Below, in pieces: positions 13,501 through 25,500 of a stretch of 58,705 nt of DNA. The position numbers and the translations under genes are program-made. Each line of letters starts with the position of its first letter. Position 1 is the stretch's first letter. The stretch lies in contig JAQGDQ010000218.1 of the NCBI GenBank assembly GCA_030141605.1, positions 312,001 to 370,705 of the forward strand, read 5' to 3'. Below the pieces are notes generated by a model that was given only the letters and a program-made list of their open reading frames with translations, was not told where the DNA came from and made no database searches. Source of the DNA: Tubiluchus corallicola. Taxonomy: Eukaryota; Priapulida; Priapulimorpha; Priapulimorphida; Tubiluchidae.

Positions 13501-16500
13501 CAAATTCCCTTGGCGGGCCGCAAGTGGCCCGTGGGCAGCTGTTAAACTTTCAAAGCTACTCGCGGCTCAGCGAATCCATTAAGACTGGCACAGGTGCCTT
13601 TTTGTCACATTTTTGTGGCCGAGAAATAGGCGTAGTACCGTGATAAGCATAATCATGGACTACACTGTTCATCTGTGACATCAGTGTGAAGTAGTACTCA
13701 TTTTCGTGACATCACGTCAGCGTGTTATAGAAACCTTTGCTTACGCAGACATGCAGGGAAGATATCTACCATTTTACAAACTGTGGTTAGTTTGTGATGT
13801 AAGCAATAGCTGTGTTCGGTTGCCATTAATTACTTTCCTAGGTAATTATGCAAATATTAGTAACAATTGCCAACTTTTATAGGCAAGATAATGTATATTT
13901 TGGACAGTAAACTAAAATGAGATTGAGTCTAAACAATCGTTCAGTTTTCCTTTAAGATTTGGACAATTTTCTCAAGAGGCTTTGCATTTGTGAAGCAAAG
14001 AGTCTCATCTTTTCTTTGTGATTTTAATTATTATTTTGATGGGCCTTTTCAACTTTTTGAAATTCATTAATTAACTTACTTAACAGGTTATCCTGCTTGC
14101 ACGTGTTTAATAATCAAAATGAAACATTTACAGGTATTACTCAGGTGAGAAGACCGCACCTGTACTGACAATATTTGTAGGAGGAAATCACGAGGCATCG
14201 AATTACTTAGCGGAACTACCTTATGGAGGTTGGGTCGCCCCGAACATCTACTACATGGGTACAAATATCTAAAAATATTTGAATTTTTAAATAAATACGT
14301 GGCCAAACTGGCCATATATATTAATTTTGTGCCACATGTTATTTAGTACCAAATATATTATGTTTCTTACAAAGAGTTAATATTTTTATTCTAGTCGACA
14401 CCTCAAAACTAAGTGTATGGTTAGACATGCTTTCATGGAATAATTGTATTTTGCACTGCACATATCTAGTAGCTACAGTTTGTTTTTATTAGCTAAATTA
14501 TAGAGCGCAGCCTGATAAACTTTAGTTTCTAAACTCAGTAATGTCAACCAGCTTTTATGCTAAACTTAAATTTTGTAAAAAATTGTTTAGTTATTAATTT
14601 CTTAAGCCGATACTAAGATAGTTATAATAATAGTAGTACTATTATTACTTAATAGTACTACTATTACTTAATAGTACTATTATTACTTAATAGTACTATT
14701 ATTACTTAATAGTACTATTATTACTTAATAGTACTATTATTATTATTATCTTTATTTAAAGTTGGCTTTTTGGATGAACAATTAACACGTGGAAGTTGGA
14801 ATTGTACATTGTAGTTAGGTGCTGCCATCTATGTGCTAATCTTGTTACATTCTACCAGCTGATTTACCTTCAGTATAATTGTATGGTCCAGTGAGTACAT
14901 ACACACTGGTCCTCTCCCTATCTAACATTAATGGTTGTTGTGAAGCCTGTGCAACTCTGCATATGTCAAGTTTATTGTACATTGTAGTTAGGTGCTGCCA
15001 TCTATGTGCTAATCTTGTTACATTCTACCAGCTGACTTACCTTCAGTATAATTGTATGGTCCAGTGAGTACATACACGCTGGTCCTCTCCCTATTTAAAA
15101 TTAATGGTTCTTGTGAAGCCTGTGCAACTCTGCATAGTTCAAGTTCTACACCTGAATACCTGGCTGTGAAACAGGTTTTACTGACTGTTTTTGCTTTCTA
15201 GTTTTTGCTCAATGTTCAGTGCAGCAGTTTTCTATAGTTTAATAAACACTTTTCTGTTGTGTGCAGTGCAAATATTATTATAGATTTTAGGTTCCTATCC
15301 ATACTTCTCTGTGTCTAAACTCAATCATAACAAAGTGACTGAACAACAATTTCAAAAATGACTTTCACAACACAAGCTCCAAAGAGGTTTTGTCCCGACT
15401 GTAAATAACAATCTACAACTACATAACAGTAGGGGTGAACATCGAATGTTCGAATTCGATTCGAACGAGTTTTTTTATTCGAATTCGTTTCGAACCTAAA
15501 ATTATAGATTCGAAAAATTCAGCACTATACGCACATGCGTTTTTTATCATTAAAATGTTTGAAGCAGCGTGCAATTAGCGCAGTTTAGCTGCAGTTTCTG
15601 TGCAAAATTTTTAACAGACTAATAATGGCTTTACTGCTGAACAAAGTCAAGCAATATGCACGATCTTTGTAAGAGTTAGTTTTTATTAATGGTTCGAAAA
15701 CTTGTTCCCAAACCTTTCAGACGTAATTCGAATTCGATTTGCATTCGAAATACCAAAATTCGGTTCAATTCGAATTCGAAAGTCACAAATTCGATGCGAA
15801 TTCGCTTTTTGGTCACCCCTACATAACAGAGACTATTATTACCCCACTTTTGCCCTAAATACCACGTGCCAGGCAGGGCAATAGGTGGTATCCTTTAAAA
15901 TGTTAAATTTTCTGGTATTACCCAGCTGCTGTATCGAACTCACGACCTCTCAGATGGAAAATGGACTACTATAAACCGTCTGGCATAACTGTTCAATTAT
16001 TCATTGTTCAATGTTCATATTCGGATATTCATTCTGTTGCCTTTGTTTTGTTTAAGACACTGGTTATCAAATTCGTTTCATTTCCTAGTAATGAATTTTT
16101 TTCAAAATTGTCTAGCTATGTGTGAAGAATATGAAAGAATATATAAGCATATTTTTATGCTATCTTCTTGCAACAATATCTTTCTAAATCACATATTTTT
16201 TCATAATTTCGCGTAATAAGCCCTTTTGCAGTTTCGATATGCGCATGCGCCGTTGCTGTAGGTCAAAGGTCAAGTGTACCGTAGCAATGCGTCTAACTAC
16301 AACTGTCACGTGACGTGTGTAAAGCAAAGCTGTCTACCGCATCAGTTCAGTAACTTTATTTGTTTTACTTGGGCTTTACTTAATTATACATTAGTGTGTG
16401 CATAGGATGATTTACTAGTATGTTCTTGCTTGGGAACAAGAAATAATGAAGGTTTTAGCTAGCTGTTAAAACTGTTGCCATTACAATAGCATGGGCTGCG

Positions 16501-19500
16501 AAGCGTTGTCAAGTGTACGCAAATGCGTTGTCTGGCACACTTAATCTTTGACCTTTTCACGATCATCATCAATCGCTGGAACTGCGAAAAGGCTTATTTA
16601 GTAAGTGTTAATTGTTTTGTTTAGGATATGCGGGAGTAATTAACTATGGTGGACTTCGCATAGCCGGCTTGTCGGGTATTTATAAAGGTCCAGATTACTT
16701 GAAAGGTCATTTTGAGAAACCTCCATATTCGGAAGACACAAAAAGAAGTGTGTATCATATCCGTAACCTTGAAGTGTTTCGACTCAAACAGGTAAAACTC
16801 AAACAGTATAACATAAAAGCCACTTCTCTACAAAGTGACTTAAAATAAAAGCCTTAAAGGAAGGAACAAGTTATTCAGTATGTTGGGTTTATTTTACTGT
16901 TATCACTTAAACTGTTTGTGGTGTGCTAAAGGAAAGAACAAGTCATTCAGTATGTTGGGTTTATTTTACTGTTATCACTTAAACTGTTTGTGGTGTGCTA
17001 AAGGAAAGGACAAGTCACTCAGTATGTTGGGTTTATTTTACTGTTATCACTTAAACTGTTTGTGGTGTGCTAAAGGAAAGAACAAGTCATTCAGTATGTT
17101 GGGTTAGTCTACTGTTATCACTTAAACTGTTTGTGGTGTGCTAAAGGAAAGAACAAGTCACTCAGTATGTTGGGTTTATTTTACTGTTATCACTTAAACT
17201 GTTTGTGGTGTGCTAAAGGAAAGAACAAGTCACTCAGCATGTTGGGTTTATTTTACTGTTATCACTTAAACTGTTTCTGGTGTGCTAAAGGAAGGAACAA
17301 GTCATTCTGTATGGTGGGTTTATTTTACTGTTATCACTTAAACTGTTTATGGTGTGCTAAAGGAAAGAACAAGTCACTCAGCATGTTGGGTTTATTTTAC
17401 TGTTATCACTTAAACTGTTTCTGGTGTGCTAAAGGAAGGAACAAGTCATTCTGTATGGTGGGTTTATTTTACTGTTATCACTTAAACTGTTTGTGGTGTG
17501 CTAAAGGAAAGGACAAGTCACTCAGCATGTTGGGTTTATTTTACTGTTATCACTTAAACTGTTTGTGGTGTGCTAAAGGAAAGGACAAGTCATTCAGTAT
17601 GTTGGGTTTATTTTACTGTTTTCACTTAAACTGTTTGTGGTGTGCTAAAGGAAAGGACAAGTCATTCAGTATGTTGGGTTTATTTTGCTGTTATCACTCA
17701 AACTTAGAAAAATAGAACGAAGAAATTTGTAAAAAACCATGTATAGAACCATGTATATTCTACCTCTGAATAGAAATTTTTAAGCCTCGTGGTTGCCGCC
17801 ATTCACTTGAAAATCATGACATAACTGGGAGACTTCGTGAGTTTTCCCGAGCGCATCCTGGCTTTCCGTAAATGCGCCCTGCTTAAACTAATTCAAACTT
17901 CTACAGCCTACCTAATGTTCATGCAAAAATATTACAAAATTATCTATCTATTTTTAGTAAAAACTTATTATACTTTTGACAAAGATTGACAGTGCACTAC
18001 TTTTCTTCAAGACGAATGACGTCACTGGAAGAAGAATGGGTATTGAAAATGGGAGCGTCCAAGCATGAAATGATCGAGACTTTAAAGTGATTTTACTAAT
18101 TACACGAGACGCTTATTGCAGTTTTATTACTAAATCCTTCTAAAATTTTTTGTGAACATTGAAATAAGCCTTACCTCCTAGAATGCTTGACTTCTCCTTT
18201 AAAAGTTTCCAAGTTGCGAAGTATAATATTAGTTTTTGGCATTCTTTGCATTTTGCTCACTGCTTATGGATATTTTCTCGCTTTAGTTAAAAAAATAAAA
18301 CGTCTTTAAATCTTCATATTTTTGATGAAAATTGTGCAATTAGTAAGTTAATGATATCCAGAATTAAGATCTCTGTTGGCTTGTTGTATCGTATATAATT
18401 AGTGCCACCTGCTGGAAAATAGTTATAAGTTTATTTATTTCCACTCTGCATCTAACAGTTATAATAAAAATACAGATAATTTCACTGAAGTAAATATAAA
18501 TATAAATGCAATATAATCCAGAAATTACAAAAGAATTACAGAATAATTTTGATGCATACAGTTTGAGCCTAAAAGCATAGCTTGACAGGCCAAACTGTAC
18601 GTGGAAATCTTAAATAAGTGATTAATAATTGAAATAATGATAATATATACATAAAAAGTTGGGGGGGGGAGTAGTGAATGAAAAATGAAATGGAGCGAGA
18701 ACTAAGAAAAACTGTGTCTCCTCTATTCCTCTCACAATAAGCGGCTCTTGGCATTTTATACTGTGTAGATATTTTCAAGGTCGCCAGCAGGCGGAAGCAC
18801 TGAAGCACGTACAGCCAGAGAATTTCTTAAATTATAAATTTTTTTTGTAGGTAAATAAAAAATTTTTAGCAATAAACCAAGAAACGCATCAATCCTTGTT
18901 TCTCTGGGCAATGATGAGTTTTAAACTAGTGAACTTGCCTTAAGAAACAGCTTCTAGCAACCGCATAATGGTCTAAAATGCAGTAAAATACACGTGTGGC
19001 CGAGACGTTCTGTCGTTTAGCTGTGTCTGGTGGGAAAAATTAGCACGCATGCAACTTTTGTATGGACAGTGGTCAGTGGGTGGACTGTAAACTGAACAGT
19101 CTCAAATCAGTTTTACGTTTGACTGTCCACATTTTGCTGGATAGATAATCTTGACACTAAATAAATTAAGCTTAACTAATGGGTCATCCGCATTGCAGTA
19201 TATTACGAACTTGCTTTTAACATATATGAATACTACAATAGAATACAATGAATATTACCTGGGTAAATGTAGGTAAAATGTATTTATTAAAGCAGAATTT
19301 TTCATGTTTAAGGAAGTCTGTGTACCAGAATTTAGATCTCATTTGAGGCCTCCAAATTGTGCTTAAATACAGGAAAATTCCTTGTTGGCCGGGGTTCCTC
19401 CCTGGTGCCCGCTGGGGGAGTTTACAGACCCCCCAGACCTCCTAGCTGCTTGTGTGTCAGGTTTTTTAAACTCTGCCGGCGCCCTTGGATATTTTATTTT

Positions 19501-22500
19501 GTATGAACTTTAATGTGGTCTGTGACTTCTGCATCAATGTTTGGTGATACTTAAGTGTTTAAGTGAGTTCTAAGTTTCGGTGATGTGTAATATGTAATTT
19601 TTTTTTGTATGTTGGGTACAGTTTACAATATTATCTGTTGAATAATATGCCCTTTCACAGTTCCAGCGATTGATGATGATCATGAAGCGATCAAAGGTTA
19701 GGTGTGCCAGACAAAACATTTGTGTACACTTGACAACGCCTCGCAGCTCATGCTGTTGTAATAGTAACAGTTTTAACACCTACCTAGAACTTTACCTAGT
19801 TCATTTTTTCTTGTTCCCAAGCAAGATCACATTAGCAAATCACTCTACATACAGATTAATGCAAAATAAGTAAAGTCCATGTAAAACAACTGAAGTTTCT
19901 GAACTGATGCTGCAGACAGTTTTGCTTTATTCACATGTCACGTGACAGTTGTAGTCAAGATGCATTGCTGCGGCACACTTGACCTTTGACCTACAGCAAA
20001 TGCGCTTTTAGTTAACAAACTTTTATTTGACTAGCTATCAGGAAACATTGACATAATGTTTTCTCACGATTGGCCGAGAGGAATCTATCACCATGGCAAC
20101 GTGAAACAGCTCTTGCGTGCCAAGCCATTTTTTCGAGAAGATGTGGAAAACAACAAGCTGGGTTGTCGCCCCGCGGAGGAACTTATGCACAGATTACAAC
20201 CTACGTATTGGTTTGCCGCTCACTTACATGTAAAATTTGCAGCTCTAGTGGAATTTGAGGTAAACACTAGTTTGCAACTGACCTTAGCTTCTCACAAATG
20301 TGACAGTGATAGAAAAAGTTTATCCTTTTTAGTAATTCGTGCTACTTTAAGCTAGTTGCGTGTCTTTAAACGTTGTTGCACTCATATCTCGGTTTCTCAG
20401 ACGTCACTTTTATGGATATCAGAAGAATCGGACAAAATCTGGACTGTAAAAAAAACTCCTGCATACGACATACACAATTTGTTCTTTCGCAAGCTGACAG
20501 ATAGTTGGCAAGCCATCACTTTGTTTACATCATTACATCAGTGTAACCAAGCAGCATGTCACTTTGTTTACATCATTACATCAGTGTAACCAAGCAGCGT
20601 GTAGCGACACGTGTGTAGCTTGTATGTCAGCTTGTTCAAGTGGTTTTAATTAGCAGAGTTATTTCAGTCAATTGCTGACAGTTTTATACACTTTTGCATA
20701 ATTGCATGTGGGAGACCCGAACTAGACGTTTTTGAGACAATTAGGCGATTGATTCTACATTATCGTGAGTCTAAGACACGGCACCTACTGTATTAGTTCA
20801 GTATCGGTAAATACGGACAATCGGCAAATTTGGACCAACGTCTCTGACAAACCGAGCGATGAGTCTATTATGCACAGTGTTTTATGTGTGTCATGCTGTC
20901 TTATGCTGTGTCATGCTGTTTTATGTGTGTCATGCTGTCTTATGTTGTGTCATGCTGTCTTATGTGTGTCATGCTGTCTTATGTTGTGTCATGCTGTCTT
21001 ATGTTGTTTGTGTCATGCTATCTTATGTTGTGTCATGCTGTCTTATGCTGTGTCATGCTGTCTTATGTTGTGTCATGCTGTCTTCTTATGTGTGTCATGC
21101 TGTCTTATGTGTGTCATGCTGTCTTATGTTGTGTCATGCTGTCTTATGCTGTGTCATGCTGTTTTATGTGTGTCATGCTGTCTTATGCTGTGTCATGCTG
21201 TCTTATGTGTGTCATGCTGTCTTATGTTGTGTCATGCTGTCTTATGTGTGTCATGCTGTCTTATGTTGTGTCATGCTGTCTTATGTGTGTCATGCTGTCT
21301 TATGTTGTTTGTGTCATGCTGTCTTATGTTGTGTCATGCTGTCTTAAGTTTTTTATAAATTCAATTCATTGTGGAATAGTGTATAAAACTCAGGCTAAAG
21401 TTTACAATTCCCCACACACAAGAAATTAGTTCTTGAATCGAATTACGATTAGGGTTGGGATTAGTGTTTGGATTAGGGTTAGGTTTAGGATTAAGGTTAG
21501 AAGTAGTGTTTGTGTTAGGGTTGGGTTAGCATTAGTGTTTGGATTAGGGTTGGGATTAGTGTTTGGATTAGGGTTAGGTTTAGGATTAAGGTTAGAAGTA
21601 GTGTTTGGGTTAGGGGTGGGATAGCATTAGTGTTTGGATTAGGGTTAGGGTTAGGATTAGTGTTTGGGTTAGGGTTAGGGTTGGGTTAGCATTAGTGTTA
21701 GGGTTAGGATTGAGGTTAGGATTAGTGTTAGGGTTAGGATTGAGGTTAGCATTAGTGTTTGGGTTAGGGTTAGGATTGAGGTTAGCATTAGTGTTAGGGT
21801 TAGGGTTAGGATTGAGGTTAGGATTAGTGTTTGGGTTAGGGTTAGGATTGAGGTTAGGATTAGTGTTTGGGTTAGGGTTGGGTTAGCATTAGTGTTTGGA
21901 TTAGGGTTAGGGTTAGGATTGAGGTTAGGATTACTGTTTGGGTTAGGGTTGGGTTAGGATTAGGGTTGGGTTAGGGTTAGGGTTAGGGTTAGGGTTAGGG
22001 TTAGGGTTAGGGTTAGGATTAGGGTTTGGGTTAGGGTTAGGGTTAGGATTAGTGGTTAGGATTAGGGTTAGGATTGAGGTTAGGATTAGTGTTTGGGTTA
22101 GGGTTGGGTTAGCATTAGTGTTTGGGTTAGGGTTAGGGTTAGGGTTAAGGTTAGGGTTAGGGTTGGGTTAGGATTAGGGTTAGGGTTAGGGTTGGGTTAG
22201 CATTAGTGTTTGGATTAGGGTTAGGGTTAGGATTGAGGTTAGGATTACTGTTTGGGTTAGGGTTGGGTTAGCATTAGTGTTTGGATTAGGGTTAGGGTTA
22301 GGATTAGTGTTTGGGTTAGGGTTGGGTTAGGATTACTGTTTGGGTTAGGGTTGGGTTAGCATTAGTGTTTGGATTAGGGTTAGGGTTAGGATTAGGGTTA
22401 GGATTAGGGTTTGGGTTAGGGTTGGGTTAGGGTTAGTGTTTGGATTAGGGTTAGGGTTAGGATTAGGATTAGGCTATTTAAATTGTGTGGGGAATTGTAA

Positions 22501-25500
22501 ACTCCAATATTTGAATGTCGTATGTTTTTAAGAGCATATAATTCTTATATTTCATATTTTTTCTATACCAACAAAGTCATATTTTTATATACAAACAAAT
22601 TGTATACATAAAATTGTTTTATTTGTATGTATAATAACTCTTTCACTTTTATCATCATCAAACAGAATGAGGGTGAAGAGAGAGAAAGAAAAAAGACGCA
22701 TTTTCTCGCGCTGGACAAATGTTTACCTAAACGAAAGTTTTTGCAGGTACGCATTCCATGTTTCATACCAAAACAGACCAGTTTTGAAAAAAAGTTTATT
22801 TAAAATGAGTTTGATTTCAGTTATTAATGGTTGAAGATACTTTTTATTTAATCTTGATTTTATGGTGCAGAAAACCTTGACGAAGTCGATTTTCGTAGTT
22901 AATGAGCCTTTTTCCAGTTTCGTTGAGAGCACGCGCAATTGGTGTAGGTCAAAGGTCAAGTGTACCACAGCAACGCGTCTTAACTACAACCCTTACATGA
23001 CATGTGGGTAAAGCAAAACCGTCTGCTGCATCAGTTTAGTAACTTCAATTCTTTTACGTGGACTTTGCTTAATTATGCATTAGTCTGTGCATAGAGTGAT
23101 TTACTAGCAGGATCTTGCTTGGCAACAAGAAAAAATGAACTAGGTAAGATTCTAGCTAGCAGTTAAAACTGTTAGTATTACAAAAGCATGGGCTGCAAAG
23201 CATCGTCAAATGTACACAAATGCGATGTCTGTTACACTTAACCTTTGACCTTTCCACGATCATCATCAATCACTGAAACTGTGAAAAGGCTTGTTTATTG
23301 TTAATCTGATACGCACAGTTCTCCATTTTTTTGGTGTTAAAGCGTGTTTTTAGTAAAAATGAATGAATTGCCATTAAATTTTAGTTTACTGGTTGGTGCT
23401 GCACAAAACTTGCTTTCTCACAAGAAGCAACTCAAACCTCATTCAATTTAAATAAAAAAAACTTAATTGGTTATAAAATTACTTATCGATTAAAGTTGAT
23501 CACACTGAAGTTTCTGAATAAATGCAGTATTAATAGTTGTAATATATGTTTAAAGGCGTGTTCACACTATTGCATGTTCACATGATTATGTGTGTAGGTT
23601 GTAGACATCCCGTATGAAGACACGAGTCCTTTTAGTTTAAAGTATGATGTTGAATGGTTGTCAATTTTACGAAACACGAATCACTTGTTGAGCTTGAAGA
23701 AGAGTACCGTTTACATGCCCGGGCCGGGCTGTGCGGAGAGGTGAGTGGATAGATTACAGTAATTCCTCGTTTAACGACGCTAATACGTTCCGGCAAAATG
23801 TGACGTTAAGCGAAACGTCGTTAAACGAAGTCGAGACTTCCATAGAAAATAACGTGAAATAATTAAAATATGTTTCCGAGTCAAAATCAGTGCTGCTTAA
23901 ATCACATAAATAAAACACTTTATGAATTTTATTCGTATTTTTGCTGATTAATTTCTTTCTGTTTGCTTGAACCACCTGTCTTTATTACTAATATCTAGTT
24001 AGACCTGGGGGTTAAAAGGGGGATCGTTAAAAGGAGGGTTAAAAGGGGGATCGTTAACCACCGTGGCTATTTGTAGTTTTGAGGTCGAAAGCTGACATTC
24101 GTATGTGAAATAAAAACACGTGTAATATAACTTGCTATTAGATGTTCCTAATTTATATATAATTAGTTTTTATTTCCTGTTATTTTCTTTTGTATTCAAA
24201 GGGGAGGGTGTTATGACGCTAAAGTTGTCGCTGGGGTGTTTTGGGGAGAGCCAACAACCGACATTGGCAGGTTTATCAGACTGTTTTTGTGGTTGCGATG
24301 TTTGTGTTAAACAGATGAAATCATTGGATGAAAACATGGTTTAACTTTGCAATCCGTATTTTACTCAAAATCATAGTCTCATAGTCAATCCACATTGGTT
24401 TAACTTTGCAATCCGTATTTTACTCAAAATCATAGTCTCATAGTCAATCCACATTGGTTTAACTTTGCAATCCGTATTTTACTCAAAATCATAGTCTCAT
24501 AGTCAATCCACATTGGTTTAACTTTGCAATCTGTATTTTACTCAAAATCATAGTCTCATAGTCAATCCACATTGGTTTAACTTTGCAATCTGTATTTTAC
24601 TCAAAATCATAGTCTCATAGTCAATCCACATTGGTTTAACTTTGCAATCTGTATTTTACTCAAAATCATAGTCTCATAGTCAATCCACATTGGTTTAACT
24701 GTGCAATCCGTATTTTACTCAAAATCATAGTCTCATAGTCAATCCACATTGGTTTAACTTTGCAATCTGTATTTTACTCAAAATCATAGTCTCATAGTCA
24801 ATCCACATTGGTTTAACTTTGCAATCTGTATTTTACTCAAAATCATAGTCTCATAGTCAATCTACATATACAGGAAAATGGTAAACATAATCAACAGTAG
24901 TAAACAAAAGTTAAAGTAAATCCATCAGCCAATATATCATGGCACCTGAGTGAAAACGTTATTATAACCACACAACTGTTTAAGCCTATTGCTTGTCCTC
25001 TCATCTTGCTACCAAGTCAAGAGTAGTAGTTATTCACAGAGAAGCCCAGTAACTCAGTTCTATACAAACATATAGCAGTAGCAAGCACATACATATATTG
25101 GAAACTTCAAAGTGTACAGACAGATGTCAGCACTGACTTAGTGGTAGTGAAAAACAAAAATTTAAAACTACAAATCAAAATTATTAATAAACTGTAAATT
25201 AAATGCTCGCATCTGCGACAGAGGGGGTACAGAATAACAGTTTCTCGGGGTTTAATGTGCAACTTCCCTTACTAATTATATGTATCTAGTTTATTATTAA
25301 TGTTGATTTTTTTGTGCATTTACGCAGGGGCGGTGAGAAATCAAGGATTCCATGAGGGGGTCAATGATGTAAAACGTTTGGGGAACCCCTGATCTCAGAT
25401 TGGGGAGCCCCTGATCTCAGATTGGGGAACCCCTGATCTCAGATTGGGGAGCCCCTGATCTCAGATTGGGGAACCCCTGATCTCAGATTGGGGAACTCAG

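Noticed and set aside
16880-17715. Cysteine-rich repeat protein ([15 protein letters not shown] repeats)
   Set aside because: It is a 72-bp intronic tandem array open by periodicity, and stops separate it from DBR1 exon 4.
20042-20055. Alternative acceptor CAG at 20039-20041 for DBR1 exon 5
   Set aside because: It would leave the joined frame out of phase with exon 4, whereas the TAG at 20032-20034 restores [13 protein letters not shown] in frame.
20765-21429. Cys/His-rich open frames in all three plus-strand phases
   Set aside because: They are produced by the TGTCATGCTGTCTTATG minisatellite; three simultaneous frames show there is no coding constraint.
24338-24866. CRISPR-like regular repeats
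   Set aside because: The units are contiguous with no variable spacers, and the genome is eukaryotic.
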